A stretch of DNA of 64,000 bases. Origin: Microbacterium sp. LCT-H2. Lineage in GTDB: Bacteria; Actinomycetota; Actinomycetes; Actinomycetales; Microbacteriaceae. Positions within the stretch are counted from its first letter, which is position 1; every line of letters begins with the position of its first letter. The notes under the pieces are model-generated. The model was given only the letters and a program-made list of their open reading frames with translations, searched no databases and had not been told where the DNA came from. Of this stretch, positions 15,021 through 23,137 are shown piece by piece. The stretch is taken from the NCBI RefSeq assembly GCF_001866135.1, contig NZ_MODW01000001.1:682001-746000 (forward strand), read 5' to 3'. The translations under genes were made by a program, and so were the position numbers.

Positions 15021-17081
15021 GTGTCAGAACAAACGAGGCCGACTCCGGACGCTCCGCCGCGCGCCAAGCGCATCCTGCTCGGCGACCCGCTGACGAGCGC
15101 CCAGGTGGACGAGCAGCTCCTCCCCAAGCGCATGGCGCTGCCGATCTTCGCCTCGGACGCGCTGAGCTCGGTGGCCTACGCCCCGCAAGAGCTCGTGATG
15201 ATCCTGCTCATCGGCGGCCTCACCTTCCTGTCGTTCACCCCGCTCGTCGCAGCGGCGGTCGTCGTGCTGCTGCTCGTGGTGGTGCTCAGCTACCGGCAGC
15301 TCATCAAGGCGTACCCCTCCGGCGGCGGCGACTACGAGGTCGCGTCGAAGAACCTCGGCGAGATCCCCGGGGTGATCGTGGCCGCGGCCCTCCTCGTCGA
15401 CTACGTGCTCACGGTGGCCGTGTCGGTCGCGTCCGGAGTGGACAACATCATCTCGGCAGTGCCGGCGCTCGACCCGCTCCGCGTGGAGCTCGCGGTCGGC
15501 TTCGTCGTGCTCATCATCATCGTGAACCTCCGCGGGGTTCGGGAGGCGTCGCTCGTGTTCGCCATCCCCACCTACGTGTTCATCGGCTCGGTCGGCATCA
15601 TGATCGTCACCGGGCTCCTCCGTACGGCACTCGGCGACGCCCCGATCGCGTCCAGCGCGGAGTTCGCCGTGCAGGCCGAGAGCCTCAGCCAGGCGGCCGT
15701 GCTGCTGCTCATCCTCCGGGCGTTCTCCAGCGGCTGCTCCGCGCTGACCGGGGTCGAGGCCGTGTCGAACGGCGTCCCCGCGTTCCGGGCCCCGAAGGTG
15801 CGCAACGCCCAGTCGACCCTCGTGCTCATGGGGACCATCGCGATCTGCCTGTTCTCCGGACTCACCGCGCTCGCCCTCATCGCCGGCGTGCACTACGCCG
15901 AGAACCCCTGCGACCTCATCGGCTTCGACTGCACGACCCCGCAGCCGAGCCTCATGGCGCAGATCGCCGCGGCGACGTTCGGCGGCGGCAGCATCCCGTT
16001 CTTCATCGTGCAGGCGGCCACGGCCTGCGTGCTGCTCCTCGCGGCGAACACCGCCTTCAACGGGTTTCCCCTGCTCGGCGCCGTGCTCGCCCGCGACGGC
16101 TACGCCCCGAAGTCGCTGAACACCCGCGGCGACCGGCTCGTGTTCTCCAACGGCATGATCCTCCTCGGGATCGCCGCGATCGCCGTGCTCGTGGTGTTCC
16201 AGGCCCGGCTGACGACGCTGATCCAGCTCTACATCATCGGCGTCTTCGTCTCCTTCTCCCTCGGCCAGATCGGCATGGTGCGGCACTGGCGGCGGGCGCT
16301 GCGCGCGCCCGTTCCACCGGACGGCGACGGCGCCGCGGACCGGCGTTCCGCGCGCGTGGGGCTGCTCATCAACTCCGCCGGGGCGACGCTGACCGTGCTC
16401 GTGCTGGTCATCGTGACGATCACGAAGTTCACGCACGGCGCCTACCTCGTGTTCTTCGCCATCCCGGTGCTCGCGTTCCTCATGATCGGCGTCAAGCGGT
16501 ACTACCGGGACGTCGAGCACGAGATCGCCATCGACGACACCACCCGCTTCGGCGCCTCCGGCGACGTCGCCATCGTCCTCGTGAACCATCTGCAGAAGCC
16601 GGTCATGAAGGCCATCGACTATGCCATCGCCGCCAAGCACGACAAGACCCTCGCCGTGCACGTGGCCGTGTCCCAGGACGACGCCGCCCGCCTGCAGCAG
16701 GAGTGGACCGACCACCTCGTGCCGGTGCCGCTCGTGATCGTCGAGTCGCCGTACCGCTCGTTCGCGCAGCCCGTGACGCAGTTCATCCGGCAGTACCGCG
16801 AGAAGCACGGCTCCTCCGTCGTCACGGTCTACCTGCCGCAGTACATCGTGGGGCACTGGTGGGAGAACTTCCTGCACAACCGGCGCGCCCGCCGCCTCGC
16901 GAACCAGCTCATGCTCGTGCACGGGGTGTCGATCACCCTGGTGCCGTGGCTGCTCGATTCGTCCGAGCTCATCTACGGCCGGCGCTCGCGTCCGCTGCCC
17001 GGTCAGGAGCGGGCGGGACGGCCCGTCGTGGTGGCCGGGCGCCGGGCGCACCGCCCCGCCGGGCCGCCGTCCGAGTCCTGA
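15021..17081 (+). CDS. KimA-like potassium uptake permease (APC superfamily)
   Basis: 686 residues from the GTG at 15021. The start PKRMALPIFASDALSSVAYAPQE and the C-terminal cytoplasmic part (VYLPQYIVGHWWENFLHNRRA) match the KimA/YdaO family of proton-coupled K+ importers, with about 12 membrane segments between residues ~40 and 480 and a USP-like cytoplasmic domain after. In Bacillus, KimA is a high-affinity K+ importer inhibited by c-di-AMP. The phased repeats upstream are shared with the kdp operon, which fits a potassium role. A generic amino-acid permease is the alternative, but the C-terminal domain argues against it. Confidence 0.85.
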   Translation: MSEQTRPTPDAPPRAKRILLGDPLTSAQVDEQLLPKRMALPIFASDALSSVAYAPQELVMILLIGGLTFLSFTPLVAAAVVVLLLVVVLSYRQLIKAYPSGGGDYEVASKNLGEIPGVIVAAALLVDYVLTVAVSVASGVDNIISAVPALDPLRVELAVGFVVLIIIVNLRGVREASLVFAIPTYVFIGSVGIMIVTGLLRTALGDAPIASSAEFAVQAESLSQAAVLLLILRAFSSGCSALTGVEAVSNGVPAFRAPKVRNAQSTLVLMGTIAICLFSGLTALALIAGVHYAENPCDLIGFDCTTPQPSLMAQIAAATFGGGSIPFFIVQAATACVLLLAANTAFNGFPLLGAVLARDGYAPKSLNTRGDRLVFSNGMILLGIAAIAVLVVFQARLTTLIQLYIIGVFVSFSLGQIGMVRHWRRALRAPVPPDGDGAADRRSARVGLLINSAGATLTVLVLVIVTITKFTHGAYLVFFAIPVLAFLMIGVKRYYRDVEHEIAIDDTTRFGASGDVAIVLVNHLQKPVMKAIDYAIAAKHDKTLAVHVAVSQDDAARLQQEWTDHLVPVPLVIVESPYRSFAQPVTQFIRQYREKHGSSVVTVYLPQYIVGHWWENFLHNRRARRLANQLMLVHGVSITLVPWLLDSSELIYGRRSRPLPGQERAGRPVVVAGRRAHRPAGPPSES

Positions 17082-17090
17082 CGGCGGCGC

Positions 17091-18497
17091 TCAGCCTCCG
17101 GAGAGGACCGCACCGAGGATCGTCGCGGCCTCGGGGAAACGGGACGGGTCGGCGCTCGCGTAGTTGAGCCTCACGTAGGAACCGGACGGCTCCGCGGGGA
17201 ACCACTCGCTCCCCGGCGCGATGACGAGGCCGCGGGCCGCGCACTCCCGGACGACGGCTGCGGCGTCGGTGCCGTCGGGCAGACGCAGCCAGAGGTTCAG
17301 CCCGCCGACCGGCACGGCCTCCACCAGCGCGGTGGGCGCCTGCGCGGCCAGGCACGACAGCAGCAGGTCGCGCCGCGAGCGCAACTGCTCCCGGAAGCCG
17401 CGGAGGTGTGTGCGCCACGCCGGCTGCGTCACCACGTCGAGGGCCGCGGCCTGGAGGAGGCCGCTGACGTACACCGACTCCGCCGCACGATCGGCGAGGA
17501 TGCGATCCCTGGCGGGGCCGCGCGCGATCACCGCCGCCACCCGCAGGGACGGCGACACGCTCTTCGTCAGTGAGCGCAGGTACACCACATGGCCGTCGTG
17601 GTCGGAGGCGGCCACGGGGCGGGGGTCGGCGTCGATGCCGAGGTCGTGCGCCCAGTCGTCCTCGATGAGGAAGGCGCCGTGGCGACGCACCGCGTCGAGC
17701 ACGGCCTCCCCGGTCGCCGCCGGCCACTGCGCGCCGGTGGGGTTCGCGAACGTGGGCTGCGCGTAGAACGCCCGGGCCCCGGTCTCGGCGAGCGCCCTGT
17801 CGACCGCATCCGGGTCCGGTCCCTGCGGCCCCGAAGGGACGGGAACGAGCACGACCCCCGCCTGCTCTGCCGCCAGCAGCGCCCCCCAGTAGGTCGGCGA
17901 CTCGATGAGCAGCGGCCGGCCGACGCCGACGACCGCCCGGAAGATCGAGCTCAGCCCGCTCTGGCTCCCGGAGATGACGACGGCGTCGCGGGCGGTCGGC
18001 ACCGTGATCCCCGCCGGGGCCGCCGCGGCCAGCTCCGCCGCGAACCACTCCTGCAGCCCGGGCTCGCCGGCTGCGGGCGAGCGGGTGAGGGCGGACGCGG
18101 TCCGGGAGGCGCGCACGAGGGCCTGGCGCACCAGCCGCTCGGGGAGGAGATCCGGAGCCGGATAGCCGGAGTGCAGCCCGATCGCGTCCGGCGAGGTCGG
18201 GCGCTGCGCCGAGGAGAGGCCGTCCAGGCGTACGGCGGCTGCCCCCAGCGCTCCGGACTGCCAGCCGTAGTCCGCCGGTAGGACGGTGCGCGCGGCGCGG
18301 ACGAAGGTGCCGACGCCGGGTCGCGCGTCCACGAGCCCGAGGCGGACGAGCTGCTGCACGGCCTTCTGCACGGTCACCGGGCTCGCGGCGTACTCGGCCG
18401 TGAGCGCCCGGTTGGAGGGGAGGCGGGCGCCGGGGGCGGCGGTGGCGATCCACGCCCGCAGGCCAGCCACGATGCGCGCGGTGCTATCCTGACTCAT
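17091..18497 (-). CDS. MocR/PdxR-like GntR regulator with aminotransferase domain
   Basis: 468 residues. Residues 1-70 are a GntR winged helix (LPSNRALTAEYAASPVTVQKAVQQLVRLGLV, in parts: RLPSNRALTAEYAASPVTVQ and KAVQQLVRLGLVDARPGVGT). Residues ~100-465 are a type-I aminotransferase-like domain with the PLP-lysine motif SLTKSVSPSLRVA. MocR regulators sense PLP or amino compounds. It is divergent from an EamA transporter, a very common pairing, and probably controls it. Its start codon overlaps that of the transporter on the opposite strand (CATG at 18495-18498). Confidence 0.92.
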   Translation of the reverse strand: MSQDSTARIVAGLRAWIATAAPGARLPSNRALTAEYAASPVTVQKAVQQLVRLGLVDARPGVGTFVRAARTVLPADYGWQSGALGAAAVRLDGLSSAQRPTSPDAIGLHSGYPAPDLLPERLVRQALVRASRTASALTRSPAAGEPGLQEWFAAELAAAAPAGITVPTARDAVVISGSQSGLSSIFRAVVGVGRPLLIESPTYWGALLAAEQAGVVLVPVPSGPQGPDPDAVDRALAETGARAFYAQPTFANPTGAQWPAATGEAVLDAVRRHGAFLIEDDWAHDLGIDADPRPVAASDHDGHVVYLRSLTKSVSPSLRVAAVIARGPARDRILADRAAESVYVSGLLQAAALDVVTQPAWRTHLRGFREQLRSRRDLLLSCLAAQAPTALVEAVPVGGLNLWLRLPDGTDAAAVVRECAARGLVIAPGSEWFPAEPSGSYVRLNYASADPSRFPEAATILGAVLSGG

Positions 18498-18511
18498 GAA
18501 AGAACACAGTA
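18485..18511. promoter_or_regulatory. interleaved divergent leaderless promoters
   Basis: Plus-strand TATCCT (18485-18490) is 5 nt before the transporter ATG (18496); minus-strand TACTGT (18511-18506) is 8 nt before the regulator ATG (18497). Each -10 hexamer therefore lies inside the coding sequence of the opposite gene. GAACAC/TATCC direct repeats (18502-18520 and 18530-18543) just inside the transporter gene could be the MocR binding sites. Confidence 0.6.
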
Positions 18512-19470
18512 GCGTTATCCGTCCGAACGGAACACTGCTATCCCGCGCTGCCGGACCTGGGTGGGGACTGCTGGGCGTCGTCGCCTTCTCGTTCACGCTC
18601 CCGTTCACGCGGATCGCGCTCGGCGGCGGACTCTCACCGCTGTTCATCGGCTCCGCCCGCGCGGTCGTCGCCGCCGTGCTCGCCGCGGTCGTCCTCCTCG
18701 TCACGCGTCAACAGCCGCCGAGCCCGATCCAGTGGGCACGACTCGCGATCGTCGCGCTCGGAGTGGTCGCGGGCTTCCCGCTGCTGACCTCGTTCGCGAT
18801 GACCACGACGCCGGCGAGTCACGGTGCGGTCGTGATCGGCCTCCTCCCCGCCGCGACCGCCGTGGCCGTCGTGCTGCGCACCCGCGAGCGCCCGTCCCCC
18901 TCGTTCTGGGTGTTCGCGCTTCTCGGGTCCGCGGCGGCCCTCGTCTTCGCGACGGTGCAGAACGGCACGCCCGGCGCCCTCCGCCCCGCCGACCTCCAGC
19001 TGTTCGGCGCCGTGATCGCCGCGGCCGTCGGCTACGCGGAGGGTGGCCTGCTCGCCCGCGAACTCGGCGCCTGGCAGACGATCTCGTGGGCACTGGTCCT
19101 CGCCGCCCCCGTGATGCTCGCGGTGGCCGTGGTCGCCGGGGTCGCCGCCCCGCCCGTCGCCAGCCCCACCGCGTGGCTCGCGTTCGCCTACCTGGCCGCG
19201 GTCAGCATGTTCCTCGGATTCTTCGCCTGGTACCGCGGCCTCGCCATCGGCCCGATGGCGCAGGTGAGTCAGATCCAGCTCGTGCAGCCCGTCATGGGCA
19301 TCACCTGGGCCGCCTTCCTCTTCCATGAGGACGTCGGCATCGCCACGGTGTTCGGCGGCCTCGCCGTCGTCGTGTGCGCCGGGCTCGCCGTCCGCACCCG
19401 CAGCTCTCGTCCCACCCCCACCCCTACCCGACAGGAGGCGCCGTGCGTCACACCCCCCGCTACCTCATGA
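18496..19470 (+). CDS. EamA-family (DMT) transporter
   Basis: 324 residues with ten membrane segments in two EamA repeats (repeat 1 about residues 25-150, repeat 2 about 165-300, the latter ending IQLVQPVMGITWAAFLFHEDVG, in parts: QLVQPVMGITWAAF then LFHEDVG). Such DMT proteins export or import metabolites such as amino acids. The MocR-type regulator divergent to it suggests a substrate linked to amino acids or PLP. The C-terminal tail overlaps the next gene by 28 nt. Confidence 0.9.
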   Translation: MKEHSSVIRPNGTLLSRAAGPGWGLLGVVAFSFTLPFTRIALGGGLSPLFIGSARAVVAAVLAAVVLLVTRQQPPSPIQWARLAIVALGVVAGFPLLTSFAMTTTPASHGAVVIGLLPAATAVAVVLRTRERPSPSFWVFALLGSAAALVFATVQNGTPGALRPADLQLFGAVIAAAVGYAEGGLLARELGAWQTISWALVLAAPVMLAVAVVAGVAAPPVASPTAWLAFAYLAAVSMFLGFFAWYRGLAIGPMAQVSQIQLVQPVMGITWAAFLFHEDVGIATVFGGLAVVVCAGLAVRTRSSRPTPTPTRQEAPCVTPPATS

Positions 19471-19868
19471 CCGACCCCGACGAGGGGAAGCGCCTCATCC
19501 GCGCCCACCCGTGGGCGGCGTTCGTCTCACCGGCCTCCGCCGGACTCGTCGCCTCGCACTACCCGGTGCTGCTCGACGAGGACGAGGACGACATCGTGCT
19601 CGTGAGCCAGGGGGACCTCGTGCCGACGTGGAACCACGTCACCGCGCACCTCGCCGGCACCCCCGAGATCCTCACCACGGAGGAGAACTACGCCATGCTC
19701 ACGCGGCTCATCGACCACTTCGTGGGTGGGCAGCCGCACGGGCGGAGCCTCGCGGAGGACGAGCACGGCACCCGACGGGCGGCGAAGGGCACGGTGGGCC
19801 TCCGGCTCCGGGTCACCCGGTTCGACGCCGTCCACCCCGCCCTGGCCGCCGAGATGCGTCGCGTCTGA
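19443..19868 (+). CDS. PaiB-like FMN-binding protein, shortened
   Basis: 141 residues. The start RHTPRYLMTDPDEGKRLIRA and HPWAAFVSPASAGLVASHYPVLLDE, and later VPTWNHVTAHLAGTPEIL, are typical of the PaiB family (FMN-binding split-barrel, linked to negative regulation of degradative enzymes). The family is usually about 200-215 residues. By recall of homologues, two blocks seem missing in frame: the stretch between PVLLDE and VPTWN that contains the GRxxxAN/QGPxxYISPxWY flavin region, and ~25 residues before the C-terminal ALAAEMRR. Flavin binding is doubtful. GTG 19443 has an AGGAGG site 7 nt upstream; an ATG at 19467 (ATGA overlap with the transporter stop) is the alternative. Confidence 0.7.
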   Translation: MRHTPRYLMTDPDEGKRLIRAHPWAAFVSPASAGLVASHYPVLLDEDEDDIVLVSQGDLVPTWNHVTAHLAGTPEILTTEENYAMLTRLIDHFVGGQPHGRSLAEDEHGTRRAAKGTVGLRLRVTRFDAVHPALAAEMRRV

Positions 19869-19939
19869 CCCCCGTTCGAATCGCCCACTTTGCTCCATCG
19901 CGGCCGGATTTGCCGCAAAGTAAGCGATTCGAAACGGGG
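19869..19939. repeat. TTCGAATCGC hairpin repeat, copy 1
   Basis: Imperfect palindrome with outer arms CCCCGTTCGAATCGC / GCGATTCGAAACGGGG and an inner stem ACTTTGC / GCAAAGT. It fills the gap between two convergent genes, and its ends (TGACCCC / GGGGTCA) supply both TGA stops. Probably acts as a bidirectional terminator. Confidence 0.85.
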
Positions 19940-21103
19940 TCAGAGGACGAGCGTGGCGAGGACGACGGTGGGCACCGCGGCGACGGCCCCCCAGAGCGCG
20001 AAGCGACCCCAGCGGATCTCGACCCCGAGCGCCGTCACGCGATGGTGCCAGAGGAGTGTCGCGAGCGAGGCCCACGGTGTGATGAGCGGACCGAGGTTCA
20101 CGCCGATCAGCAGGGCCATCAGGGCGACCGGGTCCCCTGCCGCGGGTTCGAGCACGAGGTAGGCCGGGAGGTTGTTGATCGCGTTCGCGCTCACGGCCCC
20201 GAGCGCCGCGAGCCGGAACAGGTCGCCGAGAGAGTCGCCGTTCGCGGTCGGGGACGTCAGGAAGTCGAGCAGCCCCTGCGCGTGCGCGGTCTCGACCAGC
20301 ACGAACAGCGACGCGGCGAGCGCGAGCGCCTGCCACGGGACGAGCGAGAGCCGCAGGGCGTGGCGGCGACGGACGGCGAACAGCACGATCAACGCGAGTG
20401 CTGCGACCGTCGCCGGGATCCACACGTCGGGGGTCAGCGCGAGCAGCGGCATCAGCACGACGAGGACGCCGGTGGCGCTCCAGAACAGCGTCGGGTCGGC
20501 GGGGCGTCGGGGCTCGGGCGTCTCGTATGCGCCGAAGACCGTGCGTCGATGCAGGACGGTGAGGATCGCGACGGGCACCAGAATCCCCACGAGCGTGGGC
20601 GCCCAGCTCAGCGCGATGAACGCCCCTGGGCCTTCCCCCATCGCGGGCGCGGCAAGCAGGTTCGTGAGGTTCGAGACCGGCAGCGCGAGGGACGCGGTGT
20701 TGGCGAGCCAGACGGTGGCCAGGGCGAACGGCAGCGGGGAGACGCCGATGCTCTGCGCCAGCACGACCACCACCGGGGTGACGATCACGGCGGTCGTGTC
20801 GAGCGAGAGGAACACGGTGCTCACCACCGCGAGCACGACCACCAGCGCCCACAGCACCACCACGCGGCCTCGACCCCAGCGCGCGAGGCGCTGGGAGACG
20901 ACGTCGAACACCGCTGCATCGCGGGCGAGCTCGGCGACGATCGTGATCGCGACGACGAACCCCAGCACGGGCGCGATCCGTTCCCCGAGCGCACCGGCGT
21001 CCGTCCGCGGCAGGAACCCGGTGAGCACGCACCCGAGCGCGACCACCACGAGCCCGGCGACGATCCCCGTCCCCGTCCCGATCCGCATCCGTCTGATTCC
21101 CAC
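19940..21103 (-). CDS. SLC13/ArsB-superfamily anion permease
   Basis: 387 residues with about eleven membrane segments. STVFLSLDTTAVIVTPVVVVLA and the paired ANTASLALPVSNLTNLLAA and VSANAINNLPAYLVLEP segments match the two Asn/Thr-Pro re-entrant motifs of the ion-transporter superfamily (arsenite/citrate/anion permeases). No arsenic gene is nearby, so the substrate is open. The GTG at 21103 is preferred over an ATG at 21088 because TATGCT lies 6 nt before it. Confidence 0.82.
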   Translation of the reverse strand: MGIRRMRIGTGTGIVAGLVVVALGCVLTGFLPRTDAGALGERIAPVLGFVVAITIVAELARDAAVFDVVSQRLARWGRGRVVVLWALVVVLAVVSTVFLSLDTTAVIVTPVVVVLAQSIGVSPLPFALATVWLANTASLALPVSNLTNLLAAPAMGEGPGAFIALSWAPTLVGILVPVAILTVLHRRTVFGAYETPEPRRPADPTLFWSATGVLVVLMPLLALTPDVWIPATVAALALIVLFAVRRRHALRLSLVPWQALALAASLFVLVETAHAQGLLDFLTSPTANGDSLGDLFRLAALGAVSANAINNLPAYLVLEPAAGDPVALMALLIGVNLGPLITPWASLATLLWHHRVTALGVEIRWGRFALWGAVAAVPTVVLATLVL

Positions 21104-21109
21104 CTCGTG

Positions 21110-21115
21110 AGCATA
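21110..21115 (-). promoter_or_regulatory. -10 hexamer TATGCT, leaderless start
   Basis: 6 nt before GTG 21103 of the anion permease gene. Confidence 0.6.
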
Positions 21116-21124
21116 GGGCCGGCA

Positions 21125-21192
21125 CCCCCTTTCGAATCGCGCACCTGGCTGCATCGGCGGCGGGTTGGGGACCAGGTGCGCGATTCGAAGGC
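21125..21192. repeat. TTCGAATCGC hairpin repeat, copy 2
   Basis: Outer arms CTTTCGAATCGCG / CGCGATTCGAAG; inner stem GCACCTGG / CCAGGTGC. It lies between divergent genes (anion permease and kdp), unlike the other copies, so a pure terminator role is not a sufficient explanation here. Confidence 0.8.
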
Positions 21193-21198
21193 CGTCTC

Positions 21199-21249
21199 CG
21201 TGAGCAACCCGCATGCATCCGGGGGGGTGGGCGTAGGGGAACCGTGAGG
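21199..21249 (+). promoter_or_regulatory. phased CGTGAGG-type repeats upstream of kdp (candidate KdpE box)
   Basis: CGTGAGC (21199), CGTAGGG (21232) and CGTGAGG (21243) are spaced 33 and 11 bp apart, all multiples of 11. The last two match the KimA-like gene's CGTAGGG-N4-CGTGAGGATCG unit at 14962-14983. KdpE, encoded at the end of this operon, is the obvious candidate binder; this is inferred. Confidence 0.7.
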
Positions 21250-21289
21250 ATCGGCGGATGCGGCGGGACGGCGCAGTTGGATCGAGGAC

Positions 21290-21373
21290 GTGCTCGACAT
21301 CATCTACCTCGCGCTGACCCTGGCGCTGTTCGCCCTCGTGTCCCTCATCGCCAAGGCGGTGGACCGCGCATGA
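21290..21373 (+). CDS. 27-residue membrane peptide upstream of kdpF
   Basis: GTG start, 27 codons, one predicted membrane helix ([20 protein letters not shown]) ending in a KAVDRA tail. It has a GAGGA site directly before the GTG and its TGA overlaps the kdpF ATG (ATGA), so it is translationally coupled to the Kdp complex genes. It resembles KdpF in size and make-up but is a separate reading frame. Possibly a second small accessory subunit of the K+ pump; function unknown. Too short for usual gene finders. Confidence 0.7.
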   Translation: MLDIIYLALTLALFALVSLIAKAVDRA

Positions 21374-21459
21374 TCGTCTTCGAGATCCTCGCCGCCGTCC
21401 TCGCCGTCGCCGCGGTCGTCTATCTGGTCGTGGCGCTCGTCGCCCCGGAGCGCTTCTGA
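21370..21459 (+). CDS. kdpF: K+-transporting ATPase subunit F
   Basis: 29 residues, a single membrane helix ending in [11 protein letters not shown]; the PERF tail is the usual KdpF ending. KdpF is a small lipid-like stabiliser of the KdpABC complex. Its TGA shares one base with the kdpA ATG (TGATG). Confidence 0.93.
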   Translation: MIVFEILAAVLAVAAVVYLVVALVAPERF

Positions 21460-23135
21460 TGGACGCGGCCCTCCTGTACGGCGTCCTCCAGATCACGGCC
21501 GTCGTGGTCGTGCTCGTGCTCCTCTACCGTCCCCTCGGCGACTACATCGCGCACGTCTACACCTCCGGCCGCGACCTGCGCGTCGAGCGCGGGCTCTACC
21601 GGGTGATCGGCGTCGACCCCCGCTCCGAGCAGACCTGGCGCGCCTACGCCCGCAGCGTGCTGCTGTTCTCGCTCGTCGGCCTCCTGCTCGTCTACGGGCT
21701 GCAGCGGCTCCAGGCCTTCCTGCCCGCGTCGCTCGGCCTGCCCGCTGTGCCCGAGGGACTCGCGTTCAACACGGCCGCGTCCTTCGTCGCGAACACCAAC
21801 TGGCAGTCGTACTCGCCCGAGCAGACCATGGGCTACACGGTGCAGCTCGCGGGCCTCACGGTGCAGAACTTCGTCTCCGCCGCCGTCGGCCTCACCATCG
21901 CCATCGCCCTCGTCCGCGGGCTCGCGCGCCGCGGCTCCGCGACGATCGGCAACTTCTGGGTCGACCTCACCCGCGGCCTGGGGCGGCTGCTCCTCCCGCT
22001 CGCCCTGATCGGCGCGGTGGCCCTGCTCGCGGGCGGCGTGATCCAGAACGTGAACGGCTTCACCGACGTCGCCACGGTCTCCGGCGGCACGCAGACGATC
22101 CCCGGCGGTCCGGTCGCGTCGCAGGAGGCCATCAAGCTGCTCGGCACCAACGGCGGCGGCTTCTTCAACGCCAACTCCGCCCACCCCTTCGAGAACCCGA
22201 CCGGGTGGACCAACCTCCTCGAGGTGCTGCTGATCCTGGTGATCCCGTTCGCCCTCCCCCGCACGTTCGGCCGACTGGTCGGCGACCACCGCCAGGGGTA
22301 CGCGATCGTCGCGGTCATGGGCACCCTGTTCCTCGCCTCGCTCGCCGCACTCTCGGCCCTGGAGCTGGCGGGACGCGGCGCCGCGCCTGAACTCGCCGGG
22401 GCGGCGATGGAAGGCAAGGAGCAGCGCTTCGGCATCCTCGGCTCGACCCTGTTCGGCAGCGCGAGCACCCTCACCTCGACCGGGGCCGTGAACTCGATGC
22501 ACGACTCGTACACCGCGCTCGGCGGCATGATGCCGATGCTGAACATGATGCTCGGCGAGGTCGCTCCGGGCGGCGTCGGCTCCGGTCTGTACGGGATGCT
22601 CGTGCTCGCGATCGTCGCGGTCTTCGTCGGCGGGCTGCTCGTCGGCCGCACTCCGGAGTGGCTCGGGAAGCGCATCGGCCCGCGGGAGATGACCCTCGCG
22701 AGCCTCTACATCCTCGTGGTGCCGGCGCTCGTCCTCGGCGGCACGGCCCTGAGCTTCGCGATCCCCGGGATCCGCGAGGACGTGGAGTCCACGAGCATCC
22801 TCAACCCCGGTGTGCACGGCATGAGCGAGGTGCTCTACGCGTTCACCTCCGCCGCGAACAACAACGGCTCCGCGTTCGCCGGACTCACCGCGAACACCCC
22901 GTGGTTCAACACCGCCCTGGGCGTCGCGATGCTGCTCGGGCGCTTCCTCCCGATCGTGCTCGTGCTGGCCCTCGCCGGGTCGTTCGCCGCGCAGGAGCGG
23001 GTGCCGGCCACGACCGGCACGCTCCCCACCCACCGGCCGCAGTTCGTCGGCCTGCTCCTCACCGTGACCGTCGTCGTGACGGCCCTCACCTACTTCCCCG
23101 TGCTCGCACTGGGACCGCTCGCCGAAGGACTCTGA
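21459..23135 (+). CDS. kdpA: K+-transporting ATPase subunit A
   Basis: 558 residues, the usual KdpA size, with about ten membrane segments and four selectivity-loop regions: [53 protein letters not shown] and [14 protein letters not shown]. KdpA is the K+-selective channel-like subunit that feeds ions to KdpB. All key glycines are present. Confidence 0.98.
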   Translation: MDAALLYGVLQITAVVVVLVLLYRPLGDYIAHVYTSGRDLRVERGLYRVIGVDPRSEQTWRAYARSVLLFSLVGLLLVYGLQRLQAFLPASLGLPAVPEGLAFNTAASFVANTNWQSYSPEQTMGYTVQLAGLTVQNFVSAAVGLTIAIALVRGLARRGSATIGNFWVDLTRGLGRLLLPLALIGAVALLAGGVIQNVNGFTDVATVSGGTQTIPGGPVASQEAIKLLGTNGGGFFNANSAHPFENPTGWTNLLEVLLILVIPFALPRTFGRLVGDHRQGYAIVAVMGTLFLASLAALSALELAGRGAAPELAGAAMEGKEQRFGILGSTLFGSASTLTSTGAVNSMHDSYTALGGMMPMLNMMLGEVAPGGVGSGLYGMLVLAIVAVFVGGLLVGRTPEWLGKRIGPREMTLASLYILVVPALVLGGTALSFAIPGIREDVESTSILNPGVHGMSEVLYAFTSAANNNGSAFAGLTANTPWFNTALGVAMLLGRFLPIVLVLALAGSFAAQERVPATTGTLPTHRPQFVGLLLTVTVVVTALTYFPVLALGPLAEGL

Positions 23136-23137
23136 CC

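Noticed and set aside
15024..17051. A 675-codon minus-strand frame opposite the KimA-like gene
   Set aside because: His/Asp/Glu/Arg-rich with no membrane or catalytic pattern; shadow of the plus-strand permease.
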